Shown: one piece after another, positions 1 through 9,300 of the stretch
How the letters are laid out: every line of letters begins with the position of its first letter
Numbering within the stretch: position 1 is the stretch's first letter
Program-made: the position numbers and the translations under genes
Source of the DNA: Leucobacter chromiireducens subsp. solipictus
GTDB lineage: Bacteria; Actinomycetota; Actinomycetes; Actinomycetales; Microbacteriaceae
NCBI RefSeq assembly: GCF_016758195.1
Contig: NZ_QYAC01000005.1
Coordinates: 124,001 to 188,000, forward strand
Direction of reading: 5' to 3'
DNA length: 64,000 nt
Notes under the pieces: generated by a model
The model's database searches: none
What the model was told of the DNA's origin: nothing
Seen by the model: the letters and a program-made list of their open reading frames with translations, nothing else

Positions 1-157
1 TCGTTGCGGTGAGGGTCGCGGCGGCCGCTGCGGCGGCGGCCGTGGGGTCCAGGTCGGACGATGTGGGGCCCTCGGCGAATGCCGGTGCGGCTCCCCACAC
101 CGTCCCGAGGGTCAGTAGAGCGGCGGCGCAAAGCGCAGCGGGGCGACGTTGTGTCAC
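1..157 (-). CDS. Partial secreted protein (N-terminal end only)
   Basis: A GTG start at 157 reads leftward off the window edge, so only about 52 residues are visible. They form a Sec-type signal peptide: a short basic start (TQRRP), a hydrophobic core (ALCAAALLTLGTVWGAA) and an AFA-E cleavage site near residue 28, followed by an acidic then alanine-rich stretch. A GGGAGG ribosome-binding site lies just upstream of the start, which supports this choice. The mature domain is outside the window, so no function can be given. Tandem 30-bp repeats lie directly upstream. Confidence 0.7.
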   Translation of the reverse strand, partial: MTQRRPAALCAAALLTLGTVWGAAPAFAEGPTSSDLDPTAAAAAAAATLTAT

Positions 158-496
158 GGGTGGGTTCCTCCCAGTTGGTTGGTGAAGCAGTGCGATCCGC
201 CGGGTTGGTGGGTGAAGCAGTGCGAGCCGCGAGGTCCGGGACCGAGTGTCGCCCGGAGCCACCGCCCCGTGACGGCTGTTCGACAGCCCGAAGGACGGCA
301 CCACGCTACGGAAGATTCACCGGCCCGGAAGGAAAATGAGTAGAACGGTTCTGAAACTGAAGGCGCGTTTACGAAACCACTCACGAGGGTCCGGGCCGCT
401 GCTGAGTGGGGTTCCCCGCGACAGAGCCGGGTCGTTATCCTGTCCGTACCCTCGCGGTGCCCGCGGGGGCGAGGACCGCGAGAGAGCGAGGCGTTC
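158..496. other. Intergenic region upstream of two divergent genes
   Basis: This 339-bp stretch holds the tandem repeats at 174-233 and, near its right end, a TTATCC box at 435-440 about 57 bp before the META-domain gene, which could be its -10 element. A GC-rich inverted segment (CTCGCGGTGCCCGCGGGGGCGAG region, about 451-474) follows. I see no convincing coding sequence here: the overlapping frames have no ribosome-binding site and no recognisable protein. Confidence 0.4.
174..233. repeat. Two tandem 30-bp direct repeats
   Basis: The block GGTGAAGCAGTGCGA with flanking GTTGGT recurs exactly 30 bp apart (at 181 and 211), with small differences outside the core. It lies 17 to 76 bp upstream of the GTG start of the secreted protein at 157, so it covers the promoter/leader region. 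It could be an operator with paired protein-binding sites or simply a recent tandem duplication. Confidence 0.6.
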
Positions 497-805
497 ATGA
501 CCGAGACCCGCGATGCGCTCTGGGGCGGCTGGGAGTCCGCGGAACCCGGAACCCCTGGACTCAATTTCGAGCCGTCGGGCACGGTCCGGGGTTCCGACGG
601 CTGCAATGAGATCGTGAGCACGTACCGGCGCGTGGCCGGTGGGGCGCAGATCGCGCCAGCGGTGATGACTGCGCGCGCCTGCATCGGCGTTGACCAGTGG
701 CTCGCCGCCGCTGCCGAGGTTCGTCTCGTCGGCGATCGTCTGCGCGTCTATGCGGCGGACGGCCGTCCGATCGGCTGGCTCACGCGCCGCGGCACCACGG
801 AATGA
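497..805 (+). CDS. META-domain (HslJ-like) protein
   Basis: A 102-residue protein without signal peptide. Residues 28-98 match the META/HslJ fold: the signature G-S-D-G-C-N (residues about 32-37), then a Y-R-R-V-A-G-G strand, a cysteine (C62) in the TARACIG segment, and the closing LRVYAADGRPIGWLTR strand. META domains are small beta-rich modules linked in E. coli HslJ to heat-shock and novobiocin resistance; their biochemical role is unknown. Most META proteins are secreted lipoproteins, so the cytoplasmic single-domain form here is slightly unusual. It stands alone, upstream of a convergent protease gene. Start chosen at ATG 497 because GCGAGG lies 8 nt upstream. Confidence 0.75.
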   Translation: MTETRDALWGGWESAEPGTPGLNFEPSGTVRGSDGCNEIVSTYRRVAGGAQIAPAVMTARACIGVDQWLAAAAEVRLVGDRLRVYAADGRPIGWLTRRGTTE

Positions 806-871
806 GGCGCGGCACCGTGGACTGAGGGAGCGCGCACCGAGCCCGCTCGTGCGCGGCCGAGGGCGTTGAGC

Positions 872-1351
872 CTAGGCGCGGCCCCGGTTGCGGCGGCGGA
901 TCGGGCGGGGCGGCTTGCCGCCTCGAAACGACTCGGCGGAATCGACCACGAACCCCTGCCGGAGCGCTTCCCGGCCGATCAGCACGCGAAACAACATCTC
1001 CTCGCGGTCGGTGAGGGTGAACTCTGCCGAGATGCGTCGCCCCACGAGCTCAACGTCGATGCGGACGACCGGCCGCTCCTGGGCATGCCCGGACGAGCTC
1101 CGCACAGTCCGACGATCGTGCACGGGAAGCTCGACCTCGACGGCGTCATCGTCGCTGAGCTGCCACGGGTGGGCGATGAACCGCACCCACGGCGCGCCGT
1201 CGCGTTCGAATTCGGTGATCCCGGTGGCGTGGAGCGCGGAGGTCTGTGCGCCGGTGTCGATCTTGGCTTTGATCCACGGGACGCCCACATCCGGGAGCGA
1301 CACCCACTCGCGCCACCCGCAGAGAGTGCTTGAATAGTGGTGTCCGCTCAC
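872..1351 (-). CDS. RimB-like retropepsin-type protease (RimK partner)
   Basis: A 159-residue protein of the family annotated as ATP-dependent zinc protease (RimB; PF05618-like). It has the single aspartic-protease-like motif I-D-T-G-A-Q-T-S-A-L-H (D32, T33, G34), a second strand segment VLIGREALRQGFVVDS resembling the retropepsin LGR/LIGRD block, and a very basic tail (PRPIRRRNRGRA). Family members are encoded next to rimK and are proposed to trim the glutamate tails that RimK adds to ribosomal protein S6. Here it is divergent from a RimK-like gene whose start is only 24 bp away, which supports that partnership. The GTG at 1351 was chosen because longer in-frame starts would overlap the rimK coding region; its ribosome-binding site is weak, so the start is uncertain. 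Confidence 0.75.
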   Translation of the reverse strand: MSGHHYSSTLCGWREWVSLPDVGVPWIKAKIDTGAQTSALHATGITEFERDGAPWVRFIAHPWQLSDDDAVEVELPVHDRRTVRSSSGHAQERPVVRIDVELVGRRISAEFTLTDREEMLFRVLIGREALRQGFVVDSAESFRGGKPPRPIRRRNRGRA

Positions 1352-1375
1352 GGTTCTATCTTGGCAGGAAACACG

Positions 1376-2572
1376 GTGAAACTCGCGATCCTTTCGCGCG
1401 CCCCCCAGGCGTACTCGACCCAGCGCCTGATGGCGGCGAGCGAGCAGCGCGGGCACCAGGCGCGTGTCCTCAACACCCTGCGGTTCGGGATTGATCTCGC
1501 TGGCGAGCAACCCGATTTGCTGTACCGGGGGAAGCAGCTCAGCGATTACGACGCGATCCTGCCCCGGATCGGGAACTCAATCACGTACTTCGGGACCGCC
1601 GTGGTGCGCCAGTTCGAGCAGATGGACGTGTATACGCCCAATACGGCCAACGGCATCTCCAACGCGCGCGACAAACTGCGCGCCATCCAGATTCTCTCGC
1701 GGCACAGCATCGATATGCCGGCGACCGCGTTTGTGCGCAATCGCGCCGACGTGCGCGCGGCGATCGAGAGCGTCGGCGGGGCGCCCGTCGTGATCAAGCT
1801 GCTCGAGGGGACCCAGGGCATCGGGGTGATCCTCGCTCCGCAGGTCAAGGTCGCGGAGGCCATTATCGAGACCCTGCACTCCACGCGGCAGAACGTGCTC
1901 ATCCAGCGTTTTATCGCGGAGAGTCGGGGGCGGGACATCCGCGCGCTCGTGGTGGGAGACCGGGTCGTCGCCGCGATGCGCCGGATCGCGAGCGGTGATG
2001 AGTTCCGTTCGAATGTGCACCGGGGCGGCACCGTCGAGGCGGTCGAACTCGACGCCGCCTCTGAGCAGATCGCGGTGCGGGCCGCCCAGATCATGGGCCT
2101 CCGTGTCGCCGGGGTCGACATGCTCGAGGGCGAAGACGGCCCGCTCGTGATGGAGGTGAACTCGTCTCCGGGACTCCAGGGGATCGAGGCCGCGACCGGG
2201 CTCGATGTGGCAGGCGCGATCATCGACTACATCGCCAATCAGGTGAACTTCCCCGAGATCGACGTGCGCCAACGGCTCAGCGTGTCCACGGGGTACGGGG
2301 TGGCGGAGATCTCCATGCACGCGGGCTCCGAGCACGTGGGCAAGCAGCTCGGTGACCTGGGCCTGTGGGACCGCGATATCACTGTGTTGACGCTGCATCG
2401 CGGCGTGCAGGTGATCCCGAACCCGCGCAAGCACGTCGTGCTGGAGCCTGAGGACCGCCTCCTGTGCTTCGGCAAGCTCGAGGAGATGCGTTCGATGATC
2501 CCCGAACGCCGGCGGCGCCGCGCGCGGGTGCGCAAGCTCCCTCAGGAAGCGAAGGACCTCGCCGAGGGGTAG
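1376..2572 (+). CDS. rimK: RimK-family ATP-grasp ligase with C-terminal RCK_C/TrkA-C domain
   Basis: 398 residues from a GTG preceded by CAGGAAA. Residues about 1-90 form the RimK pre-ATP-grasp domain; 95-290 the ATP-grasp fold with the nucleotide lysines (VIKLLEGTQGIGV at 139-151), DIRALVVG (187-194), and the metal ligands D248, E260 and N262 (VMEVNSSPGLQGIE). RimK enzymes add glutamate residues to a protein C terminus (ribosomal S6) or make small glutamyl peptides. Unlike the roughly 300-residue E. coli enzyme, this one continues into residues 304-375 (GYGVAEISM...LEPEDRLLCFGKLEEM), which read as a TrkA-C/RCK_C module, a domain that binds small ligands in K+ channels. It ends in a basic tail. 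An ATG at 1337 exists in frame but lacks a ribosome-binding site and would overlap the divergent protease start. Confidence 0.85.
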   Translation: MKLAILSRAPQAYSTQRLMAASEQRGHQARVLNTLRFGIDLAGEQPDLLYRGKQLSDYDAILPRIGNSITYFGTAVVRQFEQMDVYTPNTANGISNARDKLRAIQILSRHSIDMPATAFVRNRADVRAAIESVGGAPVVIKLLEGTQGIGVILAPQVKVAEAIIETLHSTRQNVLIQRFIAESRGRDIRALVVGDRVVAAMRRIASGDEFRSNVHRGGTVEAVELDAASEQIAVRAAQIMGLRVAGVDMLEGEDGPLVMEVNSSPGLQGIEAATGLDVAGAIIDYIANQVNFPEIDVRQRLSVSTGYGVAEISMHAGSEHVGKQLGDLGLWDRDITVLTLHRGVQVIPNPRKHVVLEPEDRLLCFGKLEEMRSMIPERRRRRARVRKLPQEAKDLAEG

Positions 2573-2608
2573 CCCCACCCCGCGCGTCGCCCCGAGGACC
2601 AGGCCACC

Positions 2609-2692
2609 CGCCGAAACTGAGGCATGTTTGCCAGCACGATCCATTTTCGCGCGAAAACGCGTCGGGTAGGAGAATATCCCTCGGTTTCGGCG
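2609..2692. repeat. 84-bp imperfect palindrome between convergent genes
   Basis: The outer arms CGCCGAAACTGAGG (2609-2622) and CCTCGGTTTCGGCG (2679-2692) pair with one mismatch, and the exact centre carries the perfect palindrome TTTTCGCGCGAAAA (2644-2657). The whole 84 bp is symmetric about 2650.5 with roughly three quarters of positions pairing. It sits between the convergent rimK-like and YceI genes. It could act as a bidirectional terminator or be a dispersed palindromic element; there is no clear T-tract. Confidence 0.6.
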
Positions 2693-2812
2693 ACTCTGCG
2701 CGGGGGAGCCGAGTCTGCGCGGGGCGGCGAGTGTGCGCGGGCCGGCGGGAAGGCCGTGGCCCGCGGGGACGGTCGGGTCCGGCTGGCCGGGCCGAACCCG
2801 GGCGGCGGCCAG

Positions 2813-3532
2813 CTACGCGCCGTCGCGCTCCGCGACGAGCTGGAACTCGACGAGGCCCTCCGGCTCGACGGTCACGAAGCCGAGGCTCGGGGCGGCGACG
2901 CCGTAGTCGGCGAAGGTGATCGGGATCGAGCCAACGATCTCCGCGCTGGTCCCGTCGCTGCGGAGCTGCACCTCGGCGGTGACCGTCTGGGCGACGCCGG
3001 CGAGCGTGAGCTCCCCGACGGCGCTCGTCTGCACGGTTTCGCCCGCTGCGGGCACACGCTCGAGCGTGACCGGCTCGGCGAGCACGAAGCTCGCCTCCGG
3101 GTGCTCGTCTGTGCGGAGCGCTTCGTCCCGGAAGTATGCGTCGCGCTGGGCGCTATCGGTGCTGATCGAGGCGACGTCCACGGTGAGGCTCGCCGCCTCG
3201 AGCGTCAGCCCGTCCGCGCTGATCTGGAACGTCCCGGCGACGTCGGGCGTCCGCCCGGTGACGGTGACGTCGGTGCCGCTCAGGACTTCGTCGACCCGGT
3301 ATCCCGCCTCGGAATCCTCGGCGACCTCCCACGTTCCCGCAAGCGCGGTGGGGTCGAGTGGCCCGGTCGCGACATCGCTCAGGATCTGCTCGCCGCCACT
3401 GAGCGCGGGTGCCTCCGCCGCGGGCGGCGTGAGGAGTTCACGGTAGATGATGGGGCCCGCGACGGCGGCACCCGCGGCGAGCACCAGCACGCTCACCCCC
3501 GCGCCGACCAAAACCTTCTGTGATGTCCTCAC
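2813..3532 (-). CDS. YceI-family protein with N-terminal membrane anchor
   Basis: 239 residues. An uncleaved-looking hydrophobic segment at about residues 9-30 (VLVGAGVSVLVLAAGAAVAG) anchors the protein outside the membrane. Residues 60-239 match the YceI-like lipocalin fold: opening GTWEVAEDSEAGYRV, the strand TVDVASISTDSAQRDAYFR, the hallmark EHPEASFVLAEP, and the end FADYGVAAPSLGFVTVEPEGLVEFQLVAER. YceI proteins bind polyprenoid or amphiphilic lipids; the ligand here is unknown. GTG 3532 is chosen because GGGAAGG stands upstream and because it begins just before the membrane segment; an earlier in-frame ATG at 3598 adds a non-hydrophobic, unlikely extension. It is transcribed convergently to the rimK-like gene. 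Confidence 0.88.
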   Translation of the reverse strand: MRTSQKVLVGAGVSVLVLAAGAAVAGPIIYRELLTPPAAEAPALSGGEQILSDVATGPLDPTALAGTWEVAEDSEAGYRVDEVLSGTDVTVTGRTPDVAGTFQISADGLTLEAASLTVDVASISTDSAQRDAYFRDEALRTDEHPEASFVLAEPVTLERVPAAGETVQTSAVGELTLAGVAQTVTAEVQLRSDGTSAEIVGSIPITFADYGVAAPSLGFVTVEPEGLVEFQLVAERDGA

Positions 3533-3638
3533 CGCACTGCCTTCCCGAGTGGTACTGAAGGTTCTACCTTCGCAGCCGCGCCCATGAGGCGGCTCCACGG
3601 AACTCGGGAAAAGCCTGTACGCGTGCGGAGTAGCCCGG

Positions 3639-4208
3639 CTACAGGGCGGCGAGCAACGCCTTCCAGTGCGCGCGCCACGCCTCGATCTCCTCGCCGTTCG
3701 CGAGCCCGTCCTGGCTGACCGTCAGCACCGCGCGATCCGGCGCCTTCGGCGTGGCCGAGACCTCGACCTTCCCGGCACCGTCAAGCGGGAACCGCCAGAA
3801 CGTTCGCTTCTCCGTGCGGGAAGGGCGCGGTGCGCCGGGGGCGTGTCCCCGATGCTCGGCGAGGTCGCCGTGCGCGGCGACCCACGCGTCGATCGCGGCG
3901 TCGCGATCGAGCGGCAGGGTGCGGCTCGCGCTGACGCGGAAGTCTCCCGTCGATGACTGCCCGGGGACGCGGAGCCCGGCGTGCTGTTCGAACGCGATCG
4001 CGATGCCCTGCGCCCACCAATCCGGGTTCTGCAGCTCGGCAGGCACGTGGTCCCGGGCGACGCGCGCAATCTCGGGGTGGCTCAGCTGGGCGGCCCGCGC
4101 CGCCGAGAATATCTCGAGCCAGTCGTTCCAGCTCCGCCCGGTGGCGCGCTCGATCGCGGGGACGCGCTCGCCGCGGGTCAGGTTTCCAGTCGGGGGTGCG
4201 TCGCTCAC
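3639..4208 (-). CDS. Hypothetical protein, DUF4287-like N terminus plus SRPBCC-like C terminus
   Basis: 189 residues starting at GTG 4208 with a strong GGAGGAGG five nt upstream. Residues 20-75 carry the conserved ATGRSWNDWLEIF...LSHPEIARVARDHV...NPDWWAQGIAIAFEQHAGLR pattern found in actinobacterial proteins of unknown function. Residues 130-189 (KRTFWRFPLDGAGKVEVS...VLTVSQDGLANGEEIEAWRAHWKALL) resemble the last strands and helix of SRPBCC/AHSA1 proteins. A function cannot be assigned from this. It is divergent from the dGTPase gene and lies upstream of the YceI gene on the same strand, about 106 bp apart. Confidence 0.75.
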   Translation of the reverse strand: MSDAPPTGNLTRGERVPAIERATGRSWNDWLEIFSAARAAQLSHPEIARVARDHVPAELQNPDWWAQGIAIAFEQHAGLRVPGQSSTGDFRVSASRTLPLDRDAAIDAWVAAHGDLAEHRGHAPGAPRPSRTEKRTFWRFPLDGAGKVEVSATPKAPDRAVLTVSQDGLANGEEIEAWRAHWKALLAAL

Positions 4209-4307
4209 AAGATCCTCCTCCACGGGTGTGCGCTCAGTGTACCGAGGACGTGCGACATGCGTCCCCCGGAGGCGGCCGGGTCCCGCGGGTGCTGCTTGAA
4301 TGGGGGC

Positions 4308-5921
4308 ATGAACGCGAGCACCCCAGGGTCCCTGAGTGAGACTCGTCTGGATCGACGCCACGTCGAGCACGAGTCCTCACAGCACCGCTCCGCCGGGACC
4401 GATGATGCTGATCTGGCGATCGAGTACGCCACCGCTGCCCAGGAATTCCGGGTGGATCTGGAACGCATCCGTTTTTCCTCCTACTTCGCGCGGTTGTCGG
4501 ATGTGACCCAGGTGGTGCCGCAGTCCGGGGTCGGCCCCGTGATGCACAACCGCCTGACGCACTCCCTGAAGGTGAGCGCCGTGGCGCGCGTGATCGCCGC
4601 CCAGCTTGCGGGGCAGGCGGCAGCGCACCGTGCCTTCGCCCGCGGTGAGAGCCACACGGACGACGCGGTCGGGGCCATCGTCACGCGGCTCGGTGGCTGC
4701 GACACGGTCGTGGCGCAGGCCGCCGCGCACGCGCACGATCTTGGCCACCCGCCCTTCGGTCACCTGGGCGAGCGGGTGCTCGATCGGGTCGCCCGCGAGC
4801 GCCTCGGCCTGGCAGAGGGTTTTGAAGGAAACGCGCAGAGCTTTCGGATCCTGACGCAGCTCGACACGCTCGGCCGGGATTTCCCGGGGCTGAACCTCAC
4901 CGCCGCGACGCGGGCGGCGACCCTCAAATACCCGTGGACCCGTGCCGCGTGGATCGGCGTCTCCACGGACGAGCAGCCCGTTGCGGAGCGGCCGCGCGGC
5001 GTGGGTGCGGACGCGCGCTCCGGGGCAGAGAAGTTCTCCGGGTACACGCTCGACATCGCCGAGATGGAGACCGCGCTCGCCGCGTTCCCCGGGATCGCGC
5101 CCGGCGCGCAGACCGTGGAGTGCGCGGTCATGGATCTCGCGGACGATATCGCCTACGCGGTGCACGACCTCGACGATTTTGCGCGCGCGGGTGTGCTGCA
5201 GCAGTCGGCGGTCGCCGGGGAGCTCCGGAGCTGGCTGGCGGGCGCGGACGCGTTCGCGGCGATCGACCTTCCGGTGCTCGAAGCCAGCTGGCGGGCCCCC
5301 GGACACTCGCTCGAGCTGCTCTGGCGGCGGATCCAGCTCAAAGACGCCTGGATCGCGGACCGGAGCGCGTTCCGCGCCGCGGTTGCGCGCGTCGCCGAGG
5401 AGGTCGCCGAATCGCTCCTCGCCACACCTTACGATGGCGGCATCGACAGTGAGCGCGCGGTCTCCGGGTTCACGCGACGCTGGATCGAGCACCTGCGGAC
5501 CTCGATCGTGGTCGAGGAGCGTCCGCACGTGCGTAGCGGCCACGTCCGCCTCGATCAGCGGGCCTGGCATGAGGTGATGGTGCTGAAGTTTGTGCACGCA
5601 CACTTCGTGCTCGAACGCCCCGAACTCGGGCAGACCCAGCGGGGCCAGGCGCGGATCGTGGCGGACCTTGCCCTGGGTTTTGACGCGTGGCTGACGGACG
5701 ATGACGACGCGGGCCGCGCACCCCGGCGTCTGCTCGAGTGGGTGGATGAGGCCACGGCGGCCACCTTTGCACTCCGTTCGGAACGGCCCGAGCTTCTGAT
5801 CGGCGATGCCGATGACGCGTCGCTGCGGCGCCAGGGCCGGGCCCGCGCCATCCTTGACTACGTGGCCGCGCTGAGCGATCAGCAGGCCGTGACCACGCAC
5901 CGGGATCTCACCGGCCGATAG
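4308..5921 (+). CDS. dgt: Deoxyguanosinetriphosphate triphosphohydrolase-like protein
   Basis: 537 residues, an HD-superfamily dNTPase. The metal-binding set is intact: H80/R82/H85 in VMHNRLTHS, the H143-D144 pair in HAHDLGHPPFGHLGE, and a later aspartate in ECAVMDLADDIAYAVHDLDDF. GFEGNAQSFRIL (171-182) and TRAATLKYPW are typical of bacterial dGTPases. The enzyme removes triphosphate from dGTP or other dNTPs and helps control nucleotide pools and DNA fidelity; members of this type often need allosteric dNTP. ATG 4308 is the start; TTGAAT seven nt upstream makes a leaderless transcript possible. Divergent from the hypothetical gene at 3639-4208. Confidence 0.9.
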   Translation: MNASTPGSLSETRLDRRHVEHESSQHRSAGTDDADLAIEYATAAQEFRVDLERIRFSSYFARLSDVTQVVPQSGVGPVMHNRLTHSLKVSAVARVIAAQLAGQAAAHRAFARGESHTDDAVGAIVTRLGGCDTVVAQAAAHAHDLGHPPFGHLGERVLDRVARERLGLAEGFEGNAQSFRILTQLDTLGRDFPGLNLTAATRAATLKYPWTRAAWIGVSTDEQPVAERPRGVGADARSGAEKFSGYTLDIAEMETALAAFPGIAPGAQTVECAVMDLADDIAYAVHDLDDFARAGVLQQSAVAGELRSWLAGADAFAAIDLPVLEASWRAPGHSLELLWRRIQLKDAWIADRSAFRAAVARVAEEVAESLLATPYDGGIDSERAVSGFTRRWIEHLRTSIVVEERPHVRSGHVRLDQRAWHEVMVLKFVHAHFVLERPELGQTQRGQARIVADLALGFDAWLTDDDDAGRAPRRLLEWVDEATAATFALRSERPELLIGDADDASLRRQGRARAILDYVAALSDQQAVTTHRDLTGR

Positions 5922-6333
5922 CGCCTGGCCCGCGGCACCGCGACCCCGCCGGCCCTTGCGGCGGCGGGGTAGGGTTCCGGCGGGGGAGGGGTAGGGTTTC
6001 GGCTTCCGCCGGGTGCTCCGCGCGACGGGCTGTTAGCGTGAGCACAGGTGGGAACACCGAAGCCGTCGTGCCCGCGCTCGCGGACACGGGGCTGGTGACA
6101 GGGGGTGTCGCGCCGGAGCCGTGGGGACGGATCCGGGCAATCTCGACGACCCTGCACTCGTGCGCGTCAGAACGACCTCGGCGCGCGACGAGCATCGACG
6201 CGCCCGTTCGGGTGCGTCTCTGAGGCGTGCCCGCACGGCCCATTGTGGTGTGCGCGCACGCGCTGGAGTGCGCCGGAAAACCGCGACGCACAGAACAACG
6301 GGGAGAACCGCGGAGTGCCGCGGTGGGGGAAGC
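5922..6333. other. 412-bp leader region of the pilus locus
   Basis: After the dgt hairpin, the block GGGGTAGGGTTYCGGC occurs twice (5966-5981 and 5988-6003), 22 bp apart. A TTAGCGT box at about 6031-6037 could be a -10 element, which would give the pilus gene a long 5' untranslated leader. A short frame from GTG 6038 to 6223 is open but has no ribosome-binding site, no hydrophobicity pattern and no recognisable motif, so I do not call it a gene. I see no known riboswitch signature. Confidence 0.35.
5944..5969. terminator. GC-rich hairpin after dgt
   Basis: CCCCGCCG (5944-5951) pairs with CGGCGGGG (5962-5969) around a 10-nt loop, 22 bp after the dgt stop. No T-run follows, so termination efficiency is uncertain. 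Confidence 0.45.
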
Positions 6334-9300
6334 ATGCAGAACCGATCGATGTTGCGCCGCGCGCTGCGGAAGCCGCAGCGCCGTCTCGCGGGCATCATCG
6401 TCGCTGGCGCGGTGCTGGCCGGGGCGATCATGCCGCTGAGCGCGGTGGTCCCCGCATTCGCGGAGGCCGCCCCGGCAGAGACCACGCCGGAGCTCGACAG
6501 CAGCGCGCCCGAGCACCAGTACTCCGAGCCGGCCGGCGAGCCGCCGACCGCTCCCGAAGACCCCGCGGACATCGAAGCCCCTGCGCAGCCGGACGCGGCC
6601 TCCGGCCAGCCCGGTGGCACCGCGGAGCCCGCGCCGACGGAGCTCCCGGACGCTGCGGTGCCGAACCCCGAAACCCCCGGTGAGGTGACGGATCGCGGTG
6701 CGGCTGCGCCGCTCGCTGCGGCCCCGTTCGCGGCAGCGCCCGTGTGCGTGCCGCCGAGCGGCGTCGGCACGGTGCACCCCGCGAACCCCAGCAAGCCCAC
6801 GCCGGTCGACGGCAACGCCAGCGTCTACGTGGGCGGCAACTACACCCGCACCGCGGGTGCGGAGCTGGAGGGTCAGCTCGTGGTGCGCGGCAACGCGACG
6901 TTTGCGGCGGGATCGAAGTACAACATCGGCTGGGTCGGTGCCGGATCGGGGTTGATCCCGGCCGAGGGCAGCACCGCGCTGCGCGTGGGCGGGAACGTTT
7001 CCGTCGGCTCCGGGGCCGAGCTGATCACCGGCACCGTGGACGCGGCGACCGGTGCGCCCAAGCCGGTTCACGTGCGGGTCGGCGGCACGGTCACGGGCTC
7101 GGGCAGCATCGCCCTGCAGCACACCGGTAGCACCACGCAGACCGCGCTCGGCCGGGACGCGGCCCTCGGACGCCCCGCCTTCAGCACGTGGGCGGATGGC
7201 GGTCACGCCGCGCTGCGCCAGGTGGTCGAGCGCAATCAGAACAGCGGTGCGCTGGGAACCGTCACCACGGAGGCCGGCGGCTTCCTGACGCTCACGGGTG
7301 CCCCGGGCGCCACGCGGCACCAGTTCGTGATCGACGCGAGCCTGCTCGGCACGCAGGCGTGGGCGCTGAATCTCGGCGCGAACATCGCACCGAACCACCC
7401 CATCGTGATCACCGTCACGGGTGCCAGCCCCACGGTCAACATCTCGGGTGTCTGGGTCAACAAACAGCAGCTCAGCATGGGCGATGCCCGGTTCGGGCAG
7501 GCCGCAACACAGCTCCTGTGGGCGTTCCCGACCGCCACGAAGGTCACCGTCGCCGGTGCCCAGGTCCCCGGCTCGGTGATCGTGCCCACGCCCGGATCCG
7601 CCACCACCGTGACCGCCATGGGCGCCAATGGCCGCTACTGGGTCGCGGGCGACCTCACCCACAACGGCGCGGGATCCGAGTTCCACGCCTTCCCCTTCAT
7701 CGGCGACCCGGAGACCGGCTGCGAGAACCCGGTCGATCCGGAGCCGCCTGTCGTGGTCGAGCCCGAGGCTCCCGCGACCTGCGACGCGAACACGTTTTAC
7801 GCCCTCGACCAGGTCCAGGGAACAACCTTCAAGCTGCACCGGTACACGGTGAACGACAGGGATCGCATCACCCGGCACGACGCTGACGTCTTGCTCGGAC
7901 AGTCCAGTCTGTTGCAGGGCTGGAACGCGAATGCGCTGGGGATGAGCTCGCCGCGAGACTTCATGTTCACCGGGCAGAAGTCCACCGACACTGAGGTGCG
8001 CGTGTTCCGCGCGACGCAGGGGCAGAGCGGAAATCTGAGCGTGACCCGCGTCGGAACGAAGAAACTGAACATCGACAGCGGAAAGACCGTCGTCGCGGGC
8101 GCTGTTGAGCCGAAGTCTGGCGACTTCTATTTCGGCTATTACAGCGTTGCCACGGGTCAGAAGCAGGCGACCCTGCACGTCTACCGCACGCCGGGCTCGG
8201 GAACGGCGGAAACGGCCAAATTGCTGACGGCGACGATCACCACCTCCGTCGAGATGACCAACTATTGGGGGAACGGCGATTTCGCGTTTGATGCGAACGG
8301 CAACCTGCACTTCGTGCTCAGCAGCAGCACGAAGGCCGGAGATTGGTGGCAACCGGCGGTTCCCGGCCAGGCGGTCGTGGGGAGCCTCACCGCACAACAG
8401 CTCGAGAGCGGGAAGAGCGTTCGCGTTTCGAGCAGCACCCCACAGCGCAACCCGCTGAATGAGGCGGGTGGGTTCAACGGGCTCGCCTACCTCGGCAGCG
8501 GCAAGATGGTTGCGGAACAGGGGAGCTCACAGACCCTTGCGGAGCCGGGCACACTGAAGCCCATTGGAACCCCCCAGCAGAACTCGAACTTCAGCCTCGT
8601 CGATCTCGCCTCCTGCGCCTCGCCCCCGACGCTGACGCTGCAGAAGAACGTGATCGACCGAGTCGAGAACGCCGATCAGTTCCAGCTGGAGCTCCTGCGC
8701 GGCGGCACCGTTCTCAACGAGGCGCTGACGAGCGGAACGAAGGCCGGCGTTCAGGCGGAGAAGATCGAGAACGTCCCCGTTGAGGCGGGGGCAACGTACC
8801 GCATCCGCGAGACCTTCCCCGCCGCGGGCTCCGCCAAGATGTACCAGAGCGCGCTCGCGTGCGTGCAGGATCCCGCTGGCTCGAAGAAGCCGCTCACGGT
8901 CACGCCGGTGCAGGCTCACGAGTGGGACGTCACGATCCCGACCGCGGCCGGCGTGACCGGTGCCGAGGTGCTGTGCACGATCACGAACGATCCGCTGCAC
9001 CCGAACCTCGCCATCACCAAGACCGCGAACCCGGCCTCTGGTACCGCGGTGCAGGCGGGGCAACAGATCACGTACACGGTGACGTTCGAGAACACCGGCC
9101 GTGGCGAGGCGCGCGTCAAGCACGTCGACCACCTCGCTGACGTGCTCGACGACGCGAAGCTGGACGTGAAGAGTCTGCGCTACGGCGACGGCGCGCGCGT
9201 CACGGGGCAGACCGCCCCGCTCACTCCCGTGGGCATCACCGGGAAGTTCACCCCGGAGAACGGACAGCTTGCGATCACGGGGGCCGTCCCACCCGGGGCG

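Noticed and set aside
154-684. A 176-codon frame on the minus strand opposite the META-domain gene
   Set aside because: It has no protein-like pattern, overlaps the supported gene at 497-805 and ends inside the leader of the secreted protein.
1337-1375. Upstream in-frame start for the RimK-like gene
   Set aside because: No ribosome-binding site and it would overlap the divergent protease start; GTG 1376 has CAGGAAA.
6038-6223. A short open frame in the leader of the pilus locus
   Set aside because: No ribosome-binding site, no recognisable protein features; long open frames arise by chance at this G+C content.
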